The notes under the pieces are model-generated. The model saw nothing but the letters and a program-made list of their open reading frames with translations, had not been told where the DNA came from and searched no databases. A program made the translations under genes and the position numbers. Positions 19,552 through 28,393 of a stretch of 64,000 nucleotides of DNA are shown one piece after another (the stretch's first letter is position 1; each line of letters begins with the position of its first letter). The stretch spans positions 1 through 64,000 of the forward strand of contig NZ_JALKCH010000016.1 of the NCBI RefSeq assembly GCF_023016805.1, in the 5' to 3' direction. The stretch is from Ancylobacter crimeensis. GTDB taxonomy: Bacteria; Pseudomonadota; Alphaproteobacteria; Rhizobiales; Xanthobacteraceae.

Positions 19552-20772
19552 TCAGGCGGGGCGAGCCTGTTGCAGGAAATCTCCCATCAATCCCAGAGCT
19601 TTGCGGATATTGTCCTCCGAATTGGCATAGGACAGCCGCAGATAGCCCTCGCCATGGATGCCGAAATCCGGCCCGCCGATGGTTGCGACGCCAGCTTCTT
19701 CGAGAAGCGCGGAGGCGAGCTTCTTGGCCGAGCTCCACCCCGTTCCCGCAATGTTGGGGAAGGCATAGAAGGCGCCCTTCGGCAGGGTGCAACTCACGCC
19801 GGGCAGGGCGTTCAGGCCCTCTACCACGACATGGCGGCGGCGGTCGAACGCGGCCACCATCTCCGCGACGCAGTCCTGCGGACCGGTGAGGGCGGCGAGC
19901 GCTGCATATTGCGCGGGTGCATTGACGCAGGACCAGCAATTCACGGCGAGCTTGCGCATCGCCTCGAACAGCCCGTCCGGCCACAGCGACCAGCCGAGGC
20001 GCCAGCCGGTCATGGCGTAAGTCTTTGACCAGCCATTCAAAAGGATCAGCCGGCCGCGGATGTCCGGGTAGGTGAGGAGGCTGGCGTGGGAGGCGCCATC
20101 GAACAGGAACTGGTCGTAAATCTCGTCCGACAGGATCGCGACATGGGGGTGCTTTTCGAGCCCCTTCACCAGCGCGTCGATCTCCGCCTTCGGGGTGACG
20201 CCGCCGGTCGGATTGGCGGGGCTGTTCAGGATGATGAGGCGCGTGGTCGGTCCGATGAGTCCAAGCGTCTCCTCCGCCGAGAAGGCGAAGCCGTTCTCCT
20301 CGCGGATCGGCACCGGCACGGGCTTGGCCCCAGTGAACTCGATCATCGAGCGGTAGATGGGAAAGCCGGGGTCGGGATAGAGGATCTCCGCGCCCGGCTC
20401 GCCGAACATCAGGATGGCGGCGAACATCGTCACCTTGCCGCCGGGCACGATCACCACCTTGCCGGGGTCGATCGCGGTGCCCAGCCGGCGGTGGACATCG
20501 GCGGCCACCGCCTCGCGCAGAGGCGCTATGCCGGTGGCGGGGGTGTAGCCGTGATGGCCTTCGCGCAGCGCCTTCACCGCCGCCTCGACGATGTGCGGCG
20601 GGGTCGCGAAATCCGGCTGGCCGATGCCGAGATTGACGATGTCGCGCCCCCGTGCCGCCAGTTCCGTGGCGCGGGCAAGCACGGCGAAGGCGTTTTCCTC
20701 GCCGATGCGGCTGAAGGCGGCGACAGGCCGCGGCCCGCCGGTGGAGAATGCGTCGGAAGGCGCAGCGGACAT
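19552..20772 (-). CDS. Pyridoxal-phosphate-dependent aminotransferase, class I/II
   Basis: A 406-residue fold-type I aminotransferase: N-terminal GIGQPDF, NSPANPTGG at about 183, and the PLP lysine at residue 250 in GWSKTYAMTGWRLGW. It resembles the aspartate/methionine/aromatic aminotransferase group with broad specificity. GAGG lies eight bases before the ATG at 20772. The same frame stays open far upstream, antisense to map, but that part has no protein-like features. It is 89 bp upstream of the kinase on the same strand; no functional link is evident. Confidence 0.88.
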   Translation of the reverse strand: MSAAPSDAFSTGGPRPVAAFSRIGEENAFAVLARATELAARGRDIVNLGIGQPDFATPPHIVEAAVKALREGHHGYTPATGIAPLREAVAADVHRRLGTAIDPGKVVIVPGGKVTMFAAILMFGEPGAEILYPDPGFPIYRSMIEFTGAKPVPVPIREENGFAFSAEETLGLIGPTTRLIILNSPANPTGGVTPKAEIDALVKGLEKHPHVAILSDEIYDQFLFDGASHASLLTYPDIRGRLILLNGWSKTYAMTGWRLGWSLWPDGLFEAMRKLAVNCWSCVNAPAQYAALAALTGPQDCVAEMVAAFDRRRHVVVEGLNALPGVSCTLPKGAFYAFPNIAGTGWSSAKKLASALLEEAGVATIGGPDFGIHGEGYLRLSYANSEDNIRKALGLMGDFLQQARPA

Positions 20773-20874
20773 CAGGCGTTCCTCATTGTGCGGTGTTCGG
20801 CTTTTTCCTATTCCTGTCACAGACGGTGATCGCGCCTCAAGAGCGAGGTGGCGGGCCGCACAGGGTTGGCCAGC

Positions 20875-22077
20875 ATGACACAGGACGTAACGCCCGCCGG
20901 GACCGCGGTTGCCGCGCCGGTCGAGGGCCCCGTTTTCGGCCGCGAGGTCGACACCACGCCGGCGCCGTGGCCGCGTCGCGAGGTGTTGGAAGGCCGATAC
21001 GTCGATATCGTGCCCTTCGACGTCGCTGCCCACGCCTCGGACCTCTATGTGCTCTCGCATGGCGACGGCAAGGACTGGCAGTGGGCCTATCTCGGCGTGC
21101 CGCCCTTCGAAAGCCTCAAGGCCTTCCTGTCCTATTACGCGGTGGCCGCCGAGAAGCAGGATCCGCTGCTCTACGCCATCATCGACCGACAAACCGGCCG
21201 CGCCGTGGGGCATGCCACTTATCTGCGCATCGAGCCGGCGCATCGGGTCATCGAGGTCGGCAACATCCTGTTCACGCCTGCCTTGCAGCGCACGCCGGGC
21301 GGTACAGAGGCCATGTATCTGATGGCCCGCTATGCGTTCGAGACACTGGGTTATCGGCGCTATGAGTGGAAGTGCAATGCGCTCAACGCCCCCTCGCGCC
21401 GGGCGGCGGAGCGCTACGGCTTCACCTTCGAAGGCATTTTCCGCAACCACATGATCATCAAGGGCCAGAATCGCGACACTGCGTGGTTCGGCATGACCGA
21501 GGAGGAGTGGCCCCAGCGCGCGGTCGCCTTCGAGAGCTGGCTGGCGCCGGAGAATTTCGATGCCGAGGGGCGTCAGAAGGTCTCGCTCGGCATCTTGAAT
21601 GCGCGCACGCTGAATGTCGGCGAGCGCAGCCTCAGGCGGGCAAGCCTGGAGGACCTCGACGCGGTCGAGGCGCTGCAGAAGACGGCCTATGCCAAGAACC
21701 GCCCGCTGCTCGGGGTCGAGCCGGTGCCGCTGCTGTGGGACTATGCGCGGGTATTCCGCGAGCGCGAGGTGTGGGTGGAGGATGCGCCTTTCGGCATTGC
21801 CGGCGTGCTGATCCTTCAGGCGCGGGCCGACGACCTGCTGATCGACAGCCTCGCCGTTTCGCCGCTGGCGCAGGGACGGGGCACCGGCAACCTGCTTCTG
21901 GAGGCCGGGCAAATGCGGGCGCGCGAACTCGGACGGCCGGTGGCGCGGCTCTACACCGGTGAACCGCTTTCCGCCAACATCGCCTGGTATCGACGTAAGG
22001 GCTTCTCGATCGAGCGGGTGGAGCAGATGCCGGACCGTCGGCTGGTGCACATGGCCAAGACGCTGGAGCCGGCATAG
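20875..22077 (+). CDS. Tandem GNAT-domain acetyltransferase
   Basis: About 400 residues with two acetyltransferase domains. The first (about 30-200) is RimJ/RimL-like, with NALNAPSRRAAERYGFTFEG, the usual C-terminal GNAT signature. The second (about 255-400) has the acetyl-CoA loop PLAQGRGTGNLLLE and ANIAWYRRKGFSIE. Such double GNATs occur as fused heterodimers, where one half may be structural. The substrate is unknown. The start could instead be the GTG at 20848. Confidence 0.82.
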   Translation: MTQDVTPAGTAVAAPVEGPVFGREVDTTPAPWPRREVLEGRYVDIVPFDVAAHASDLYVLSHGDGKDWQWAYLGVPPFESLKAFLSYYAVAAEKQDPLLYAIIDRQTGRAVGHATYLRIEPAHRVIEVGNILFTPALQRTPGGTEAMYLMARYAFETLGYRRYEWKCNALNAPSRRAAERYGFTFEGIFRNHMIIKGQNRDTAWFGMTEEEWPQRAVAFESWLAPENFDAEGRQKVSLGILNARTLNVGERSLRRASLEDLDAVEALQKTAYAKNRPLLGVEPVPLLWDYARVFREREVWVEDAPFGIAGVLILQARADDLLIDSLAVSPLAQGRGTGNLLLEAGQMRARELGRPVARLYTGEPLSANIAWYRRKGFSIERVEQMPDRRLVHMAKTLEPA

Positions 22078-22485
22078 GCCTCGCCGGTTGGTGCAGGCGC
22101 GGGCCTCGGCGTCGCTTGTGATATCAAACGGCGTTGACCTGGTACCCCTTCGCCCAAGGTGAAGCTTGAGAGCACGACGGATGCCGTGGGGCTTCGGCCC
22201 CTGTTCCGGTTTCGCGACGCACGAGGCGACATGCAGCCGAGTGCCGAAGGGCGTCCTGTCGGGCATCACTGCCGACCCTTCGCGGTCGTGGGCCTTACGA
22301 TCGCGGCTCTGCGTGCGCCGGCCGTCTTCGGCCATCGGGGTCGTTCGCGGACGCTGCAACGGGCGGGCACAATCTGGCGCGATTGCAGGCGCCGCATCGG
22401 GCACGCCCGATCTGCGACAGGCCGCTTGCTTGCGCCACCGCGCGGATCGCTTACATTCGGCGGGAACGATCTGGGACGAGCCGAA
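22078..22485. other. 408-bp gap upstream of map
   Basis: No gene is supported. The only feature I see is a weak promoter candidate for map: CTTGCG (22429-22434), a 17-nt spacer and TACATT (22452-22457), about 30 bp before the start codon. A CTTG-type -35 is typical of alphaproteobacterial housekeeping promoters. Confidence 0.4.
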
Positions 22486-23316
22486 ATGAGTTATGTGGAA
22501 GCGGCCAGCGCGCCGCTGAGGAAGACCGGTCACATCAGGCTGCACGGGCCGGAGGCCTTTGCCGGCATGCGCCGGGCGGGGCAGCTTGCGGCGCAGGCGC
22601 TGGACCTCGTGCATGAGATGGTGGGGATCGGCGTATCGACCGAGGCGATCGACAAGGTGGTGTTCGACTTCGCCATGGACAGTGGCGCCTTGCCGGCGAC
22701 CCTGATGTATCGCGGCTATCGGCACTCGTCCTGCACCTCGATCAACCATGTCGTCTGCCACGGTATTCCCAATGAGAAGCCGCTGCGCGAGGGCGACATC
22801 GTCAATGTCGACGTGACCCTCATCGTCGATGGCTGGCACGGCGATTCGAGCCGCATGTTCGCGATCGGCGAGATTCCGCGCCGGGCGGAGCGGCTGATTG
22901 ACGTGACCTACGAATCGATGATGCGCGGCATCAGGGCGATCAAGCCGGGCGGGCACATCGGTGATATCGGCGCGGCCATCCAGGAATTCGTCGAGCCGTT
23001 CCACATGAGCGTGGTGCGCGATTTCTGCGGGCACGGCGTGGGACAGCTCTTCCACGACGAGCCCAATGTCGTGCATGTCGGCCGCCGCGGCGAGGGCCCG
23101 GAAATGCTGCCGGGCATGATCTTCACCGTCGAGCCGATGATCAATCTCGGCCGCCCGCATGTGAAGGTGCTCTCCGACGGCTGGACCGCGGTGACGCGCG
23201 ACCGCTCGCTCTCGGCGCAGTTCGAGCACGCCATCGGCGTCACCGAGACGGGCGTCGAGATCTTCACCCTCTCGCCCAAGGGCTATCACAAGCCGGTCTT
23301 CGGCACCCCCTTATGA
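22486..23316 (+). CDS. map: Methionine aminopeptidase, type I
   Basis: A 276-residue type I MetAP that removes N-terminal methionine from nascent proteins. The pita-bread metal site is complete: Asp109 (VNVDV), Asp120 (HGDSSRMF), His in [14 protein letters not shown], Glu in FTVEPM and Glu in [11 protein letters not shown]; the substrate His92 is in CHGIPN. The ATG at 22486 has only a weak ribosome site; upstream in-frame sequence is not conserved-looking. The stop overlaps the radC start by four bases. Confidence 0.95.
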   Translation: MSYVEAASAPLRKTGHIRLHGPEAFAGMRRAGQLAAQALDLVHEMVGIGVSTEAIDKVVFDFAMDSGALPATLMYRGYRHSSCTSINHVVCHGIPNEKPLREGDIVNVDVTLIVDGWHGDSSRMFAIGEIPRRAERLIDVTYESMMRGIRAIKPGGHIGDIGAAIQEFVEPFHMSVVRDFCGHGVGQLFHDEPNVVHVGRRGEGPEMLPGMIFTVEPMINLGRPHVKVLSDGWTAVTRDRSLSAQFEHAIGVTETGVEIFTLSPKGYHKPVFGTPL

Positions 23317-24146
23317 GCCGACGGACGGCGGAGCAGGATCTGGTGCGCCGCGTCGGGCTCGGCGAGGCTGCGACAGGCCTGTCGACCTCCGGCGCCGAGG
23401 CTTCCTCCGCCGGCGAGCCGCCTTCTCCCCCCGCTTCCGCGAAGGGGCCGGCGGCCGGCGGGCTGGAGGAATCCTCGCCGCATTTCCTCGGCCATCGCGA
23501 GCGGCTGCGCGAGCGGTTCCGCACCGCCGGGTCCGAGGCGCTCCCGGATTACGAGCTGATGGAGCTGGTGCTGTTCCGCGCCGTGCCCCGCGCCGATGTG
23601 AAGCCGCTCGCCAAGCAGCTCATCCAACAATTCGGCTCCTTCGCCGAGGCGGTGAACGCGCCCGCGGCGCGGCTGCGCGAGGTGAAGGGCGTGGGTGATG
23701 CCATCGTCACCGAACTCAAGATCGTCGCCGCTGCCGCCGAGCGCGTTACCCGCGGCAAGGTGAAGGGCCGCACCGTGCTGTCCTCGTGGAGCGCCGTGCT
23801 GGACTATTGCCGGGCCGCCATGGCCTTTGCCGACAAGGAGCAGTTCCGCATCCTCTTCCTCGACAAGCGCAACCAGCTCATCGCCGACGAGGTGCAGCAG
23901 CGCGGCACGGTGGACCACACGCCGGTCTATCCGCGCGAGGTGGTGAAGCGGGCGCTGGAGCTGGCAGCGAGCGCGGTGATCCTTGTCCACAACCACCCGA
24001 GCGGCGATCCGACCCCCTCCAATGCCGACATCCAGATGACCAGAACCATTGTCGATGTCGCCAAGCCGCTCGGCATCGAGGTGCATGACCACATCATCGT
24101 CGGCAAGGACGGCCATGCCTCGCTGCGTGGCCTGCGGCTGATCTGA
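23313..24146 (+). CDS. radC: RadC-family JAB-domain protein
   Basis: A 277-residue RadC: a variable low-complexity N-terminus (to about residue 48), a helix-hairpin-helix-like region ([13 protein letters not shown]) and a JAMM/MPN domain with the metal motif [14 protein letters not shown]. RadC was once linked to repair, but its biochemical role is unresolved. It overlaps map by ATGA, a common alphaproteobacterial arrangement, and is followed 12 bp later by the deformylase-like gene. Confidence 0.93.
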   Translation: MSRRTAEQDLVRRVGLGEAATGLSTSGAEASSAGEPPSPPASAKGPAAGGLEESSPHFLGHRERLRERFRTAGSEALPDYELMELVLFRAVPRADVKPLAKQLIQQFGSFAEAVNAPAARLREVKGVGDAIVTELKIVAAAAERVTRGKVKGRTVLSSWSAVLDYCRAAMAFADKEQFRILFLDKRNQLIADEVQQRGTVDHTPVYPREVVKRALELAASAVILVHNHPSGDPTPSNADIQMTRTIVDVAKPLGIEVHDHIIVGKDGHASLRGLRLI

Positions 24147-24158
24147 GAGCCGCCTTCC

Positions 24159-24656
24159 ATGCCGGTGCGCGCCATCATCCGCTATCCCGATCCGCGCCTG
24201 AAGGCCGTGGCTGCCCCGGTTTCGGTGTTCGACGCAGGGTTGAGCAACCTTGCCGAAGATCTCGCCGACACGATGCGAGCAGCCCCCGGCATCGGCATTA
24301 CCGCACCGCATATCGGGGTCGGGCTGCGCGTGGTGGTGCTGGCGCTGTCGCCGGAATTCGGGGTGCGGACCTACGTCAATCCCCGCATCCTGTGGGCTTC
24401 GGAGGAGACGGGCCGGCATGACGAGGGCAGCGTCTCCATGCCCGGCGTGGTGGACGAAGTGGAGCGTCCCGCCCGCATAAGGCTTGCCTTCCAGGATCTC
24501 GACGGCGTCGAGCGTGAGGAGGAGGCCGACGGCCTGCTCGCGGTGTGCCATCAGCACGAGATCGACCAGCTCGACGGTATCTTCTGGCTGCAGCGCCTCT
24601 CCCGGCTGAAGCGCGAGCGGGCAGTGAAGCGGTTCGAGAAGCTGCAGCGCGGCTGA
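24159..24656 (+). CDS. Peptide-deformylase-like protein with altered active site
   Basis: A 165-residue protein with the deformylase fold and overall pattern but with changed catalytic motifs. Motif 1 reads GIGITAPHIG (family: GxGLAAxQxG), motif 2 reads EGSVSMPG with Ser91 where the metal-ligand Cys belongs, and motif 3 reads HEIDQLDG with Gln137 in place of the second metal-ligand His. His133 and Glu134 remain. With two of three metal ligands gone, ordinary Fe/Zn deformylase activity is doubtful. It is in the map-radC operon, suggesting a link to nascent-protein processing. A canonical def must exist elsewhere. Confidence 0.85.
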   Translation: MPVRAIIRYPDPRLKAVAAPVSVFDAGLSNLAEDLADTMRAAPGIGITAPHIGVGLRVVVLALSPEFGVRTYVNPRILWASEETGRHDEGSVSMPGVVDEVERPARIRLAFQDLDGVEREEEADGLLAVCHQHEIDQLDGIFWLQRLSRLKRERAVKRFEKLQRG

Positions 24657-24661
24657 CAGAA

Positions 24662-24715
24662 GGGGCCGGAACCCTGCGGGTTCCGGCCCCAGTCGCTCAG
24701 GAGGTGTTCACCTCC
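24662..24715. terminator. Strong bidirectional hairpin between def-like and esterase genes
   Basis: GGGGCCGGAACCC (24662-24674) and GGGTTCCGGCCCC (24678-24690) form a perfect 13-bp stem with a TGC loop. A second small hairpin GGAGGTG/CACCTCC follows at 24700-24715. No T tract is present, but the position between convergent genes fits a 3'-end structure. Confidence 0.6.
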
Positions 24716-24755
24716 GGGAGGGCGGGTCGAAGAAAGCGGATCACGTGAAGTCGGC

Positions 24756-25787
24756 TCACGTGAAGGCTTTGGCGATCTTTCCCATCAACCCGTGTCCGAG
24801 TTCCTTGTTTAGCTTGGATGCGGCCTTGCCCTCGGCGTCCCTGGCGGCGTCCATCAGCAGACCCATGCCGAAGAACTCGTGCGCGACATCGGGATAGAGT
24901 TGGTAGGACACGTCCACCCCCGCCTGCTCCAGCCGGCGCGCCAGAAGCTCGCCCTCGCTCCGCAACGGGTCGATGCCCGCCGCGATGATCAGAACCGGCG
25001 GCAGGTCGTGGAGCTGCGCGGTGACGAGGTTGATGCGCGGGTCGGCGGCCTCGGCCGGGCTGGCGAATTCGTTCTTTACGAACCACTCCATGAACGGCTT
25101 GTTCAGCGGCTCGGCATCGGCGTTTTCGATATAGGACGGCGTGTTCAAATCGTTGCCGGCGAGCGGATAGACGAGAATCACGGTCCTGGCCTGCACGCCG
25201 CCCTGGTCACGGGCGCGGATCGCGACATTGAGGGCAAGGTTGCCGCCCGCGCTCTCGCCGACAAGGGCGAGGCGATCCGGGGCGCCGCCGAGGCGATCGG
25301 CATTTTCCGCCACCCACCGCCACGCTGCCCATGCATCCTCATGGGCAGCCGGAAATTTGTTTTCGGGACCCTGCCGGTAGCTGCACGAGACGAAGACGCA
25401 GCCGGTCTCCTTCGCCAGCGCGCGAGGCGTGCTGTCATATGTGTCGAGATCGGCAATGACGAAGCCGCCGCCGTGAAAATACACCACCACGGGCAGGTCT
25501 TTCGGCTCGTCCTCCGGCGTATAGACCCGCGCCTTGATGGGGCCTGCAGGACCGGGAATGGTGATGTCGCGGGTGCGGACACCGAGATCGTCATCCGGGT
25601 CGAGCCCGCGCCGGCGTATCACCTGCCTGGCGCCGTCGGCCGGTGTCGGCTGGCGCCGCGCCTCCTGTGCACTGAGTGTCCAGGGCGGGGTGAAGTCCAT
25701 TGCCTTCATGGCGTCCAGCACCTCCCGCATCGAGGCGTCGAGGTGGTTGGCATTGGCGGGTGGGTTGGAGCGTTCGAGTGCGGCCAC
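24756..25787 (-). CDS. Alpha/beta hydrolase, HSL-family esterase
   Basis: A 343-residue hormone-sensitive-lipase-type esterase: oxyanion motif HGGG at 105-108, nucleophile Ser179 in GESAGGN, acid Asp in IDPLRSEG and His in VAHEF. It hydrolyses short acyl esters; the natural substrate is unknown. I chose the GTG at 25787 (second codon GCC) because GAGGAGAG lies just upstream and the N-terminus then matches the family; the frame is open to 25934. Confidence 0.85.
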   Translation of the reverse strand: MAALERSNPPANANHLDASMREVLDAMKAMDFTPPWTLSAQEARRQPTPADGARQVIRRRGLDPDDDLGVRTRDITIPGPAGPIKARVYTPEDEPKDLPVVVYFHGGGFVIADLDTYDSTPRALAKETGCVFVSCSYRQGPENKFPAAHEDAWAAWRWVAENADRLGGAPDRLALVGESAGGNLALNVAIRARDQGGVQARTVILVYPLAGNDLNTPSYIENADAEPLNKPFMEWFVKNEFASPAEAADPRINLVTAQLHDLPPVLIIAAGIDPLRSEGELLARRLEQAGVDVSYQLYPDVAHEFFGMGLLMDAARDAEGKAASKLNKELGHGLMGKIAKAFT

Positions 25788-26057
25788 GTTCTCTCTCCTC
25801 GGCCAGCTCGCGCCGGCCATTCGGGTGTCGTGGGAATCCCATCCGCGCCCTGCACCGCGTCGGCGGCACGGCTGCCATCGCTCATTCTCGGGAAAGTCCA
25901 AAGCGCGGGAGGGTCTGCCATCCGCGTGGCTCACGGCCTGCGCGTCGTCTCCGGCGTCAATGCCTCAGCCGGGCGCGGGTTCCGATCTGCCGGCAACTGA
26001 GGCGCGTGTTTCCGGGACCACGGTAGCGTGGTCCCGGCGCCCGGTGCGGCGGTGCCG

Positions 26058-27086
26058 TCAGCGCCGGCCGGTGAGGACGATGGCGATGCTGGCGAGCACC
26101 ACGGCGAGCCCGGCGAGTGAAACCGGCGAGAGCTCCTCGCCCAGCAGCAGCCAGCCCAGCACCACCCCCACCACCGGGTTCACATAGGCGAAGGTGGAGG
26201 CCACCACCGGCCGGAAGCTGCGCAGCACGCGGATATAGGAGGTGAGGCCGATCGCCGAGGCGAAGACGACGAGAAAGCCGAAGCCGGCGAATTGCCGCGC
26301 GTCCGGTATGCCGGGGAAGGGGGCGTGCTCGATGCCGGCCGCGACGGTGAGCACGCAGGCGGCCGAGAACATCTGGAACGCCGCCGCCCATTCGGCGGGC
26401 ATGCGCGTCATCAGGGGGCGCTGCACGATGGTGCCGAAGGACCAGCTCACCCCGGCGCCGATCAGCGCGAGCGTGGTGATGCCGGCAAAGCCCGGCGCGA
26501 TGATGGCGTGAGCGGTGCCGAGCAGCGTTGGCGCCATCACGAGGAACAGGCCGCCGAGCCCGAGCACCAGCCCGAGCATCACCCGCCGGCTCGGCAGCGA
26601 GCGGGCGATGATGAGGTCGATGATGCAGATCCACAGCGGGATCGCGCCCATCGACATCACCACGAAGCTCGACGTGGCGTGCCGGGAGGAGAAGGTCGCC
26701 AGCCCGTTGCCGGCGACCCACATCAACACGCCGCTCAGCGCACAGATGCCGAGATCGCCGCGCCGGAGGTTGCGCGGCATCCCGCACCGGAGCAGAGCCA
26801 TCGCCGCGAGCAGGGCCGAGGCGCACCACATGCGGGTCGACTGCAATTGCAGCACGGTGATGGGCGCGCTGCCGCTCAGCGCCACCTTCACCGACAGATA
26901 GGCGCCGCCCCAGACCAGATAGATCGCCAGCAAATGGCCATAGGCCGACAGCGGGATGGCGGGCGCGGCGGCGTTCGTTGCGGGCGTATCCGACGCGGAG
27001 GTGGAGGCCGGTTGGGGGCCATGAGGGCAGGATGTCCTGAAGTGCCTCGCGGGCAGGGCGCCTCGCGGGGTGAGGCGTCCCACCAC
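26058..27086 (-). CDS. DMT-superfamily (EamA) permease, probable single-base defect at the 5' end
   Basis: Ten membrane helices in two EamA repeats (first YGHLLAIYLVWGGAYLSVKV; second beginning near PGFAGITTLALIGAG), a drug/metabolite exporter of unknown substrate. The start is a problem: no in-frame ATG lies near helix 1, and the GTG at 27086 gives an atypical 45-residue lead. An ATG at 27022 is out of frame by one base; adding one base to the G5 run at 27014-27018 would join it to helix 1 and give a normal 321-residue protein. So this is either a sequence error or a mildly broken gene. Confidence 0.72.
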   Translation of the reverse strand: MVGRLTPRGALPARHFRTSCPHGPQPASTSASDTPATNAAAPAIPLSAYGHLLAIYLVWGGAYLSVKVALSGSAPITVLQLQSTRMWCASALLAAMALLRCGMPRNLRRGDLGICALSGVLMWVAGNGLATFSSRHATSSFVVMSMGAIPLWICIIDLIIARSLPSRRVMLGLVLGLGGLFLVMAPTLLGTAHAIIAPGFAGITTLALIGAGVSWSFGTIVQRPLMTRMPAEWAAAFQMFSAACVLTVAAGIEHAPFPGIPDARQFAGFGFLVVFASAIGLTSYIRVLRSFRPVVASTFAYVNPVVGVVLGWLLLGEELSPVSLAGLAVVLASIAIVLTGRR

Positions 27087-27169
27087 CGCATGACGAGGGC
27101 GAGACGCGCAACGCGGTGTCGGGGGGGCGGACCTTGGCCCACATGCCGGCCCGCCATCCCCGATAAGGT

Positions 27170-27523
27170 TCAGACCGCCGCGATGACGGCGATCTCGACG
27201 GTGAACTGCGGCGCAGCGAGCTTCGATTCGACGGTGGCACGCCCCGGCGTATGGCCGGGCGCGACCCAGCCATCCCACACCTCGTTCATTTCGGCAAATG
27301 TCGACATGTCGGCCAGCCAGATCGTGGTGGTGAGGAGCTTTTCCTTCGAGGTGCCGGCGGTTGCGAGCAGGGCGTCGATGCGCGAGAGGATGTCGCGCGT
27401 CTGGTCCGCGACGCTGGCGCCCGGTGCGCCGAGCGCGACCTGCCCGGCGGTGTAGACGAGGCCGCCATGGACCACGGCCTGGCTCATGCGCGGGCCGGGT
27501 TCGATGCGGACGATATCGGTCAT
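27170..27523 (-). CDS. RidA-family enamine/imine deaminase
   Basis: A 117-residue RidA (YjgF/YER057c/UK114) protein with the key arginine (Arg95 in TPGRATVES) and glutamate (Glu110 in FTVEIAVIA) that hydrolyse reactive enamines and imines. It lies next to a D-amino-acid dehydrogenase and a racemase-like gene on the same strand, where it would deaminate the imino acid released by the dehydrogenase. GAGG lies about ten bases before the ATG. Confidence 0.88.
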   Translation of the reverse strand: MTDIVRIEPGPRMSQAVVHGGLVYTAGQVALGAPGASVADQTRDILSRIDALLATAGTSKEKLLTTTIWLADMSTFAEMNEVWDGWVAPGHTPGRATVESKLAAPQFTVEIAVIAAV

Positions 27524-27555
27524 GGAAGGTCTGCCTCTTGGGTTGAAGGAAAGGA

Positions 27556-28362
27556 TCAGGCGAGGGCGGTGCGGAACAGTCGTCCCGCACCCGGCACCTC
27601 GTCGGCGACGCCGGCAAGGCGCAGGCAGTGCCAGGCCATCGCGTGATTGGAGGAGGTCACCGGCACGCCGGTCCGTGCCTCGATCGTCTCCACCACCTCG
27701 GCGACCCGCATGCTGGTGCAGGAAATGAACACAGCCTCCACGCCCGGCACCTTGGCGAGGCAGCTCGCGCCTTCCTCGATGGAGGCGGTGGAGATCAGCG
27801 GGACTTCCAGGTCATCCGGCCGGTCGAAGGTGGCGCTGGCGGCGACGGTGAGGCCGCGGCCCTCGAAATAGCGGGCAAGGCCAGCGGTGATGGAGGGCGA
27901 ATAGGGCGTCAGCAGTCCGATGCTGCGCACCCCGAGCGCCTCGAAGGCGGCCAGCGCGGCGGTGACCGGGGTGGAGCACTTCACCTCTGGCCGGGCCGTG
28001 CGGATGGCGTCGAACACATAGTCCTCGCCGAGCGTCATGGTGGCTGAGGTGCAGCCGAAGGCGACCACATCGAGCGCCACCCCGGGCAGGATCAGCTCGG
28101 TCGCCGGGGTGATGCGCGGGCCGATGGCGGCGAGCGTCTCGCTGGTGATCTCGGCGTCGTTGTAGAGCCGCGATTCGTAGAAGGCGACGCCGGGCCGGGC
28201 GAGCAGATGGCGGAACTCGTGCTCCATGGTCTGCTCGGTGGCGAGCACCACGAGGCCGATCGCCGCACGGGTACCGAGCGCAGGCCCGAGCATCGAGGGC
28301 AGGACACCGAGATCGACGGTGGTCGGCGCAGGCTGGGCGAGGGCGGCGTTCGAACGCGTCAT
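27556..28362 (-). CDS. Asp/Glu racemase superfamily protein (maleate isomerase / EutA-like)
   Basis: A 268-residue protein with the two cysteines of the Asp/Glu racemase-arylmalonate decarboxylase-maleate isomerase superfamily: Cys104 (FGCTSATM) and Cys215 (ISCTSMR). The N-terminal half resembles EutA-type proteins of ectoine-utilisation loci. It is between ridA and a D-amino-acid dehydrogenase, so an amino-acid racemase role fits. Because a NicX dioxygenase lies 6 kb away, maleate isomerase activity (the NicE step) is also possible. AGGAGG five bases before the ATG. Confidence 0.75.
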   Translation of the reverse strand: MTRSNAALAQPAPTTVDLGVLPSMLGPALGTRAAIGLVVLATEQTMEHEFRHLLARPGVAFYESRLYNDAEITSETLAAIGPRITPATELILPGVALDVVAFGCTSATMTLGEDYVFDAIRTARPEVKCSTPVTAALAAFEALGVRSIGLLTPYSPSITAGLARYFEGRGLTVAASATFDRPDDLEVPLISTASIEEGASCLAKVPGVEAVFISCTSMRVAEVVETIEARTGVPVTSSNHAMAWHCLRLAGVADEVPGAGRLFRTALA

Positions 28363-28393
28363 GCAAGCCTCCTGGAAGCTCTCGGGCGGGTGC

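Noticed and set aside
20773..23289. A very long minus-strand open frame continuing upstream of the aminotransferase, antisense to the GNAT, map and gap regions
   Set aside because: Only the part up to 20772 has aminotransferase features and a ribosome site; the rest mirrors the real plus-strand genes.
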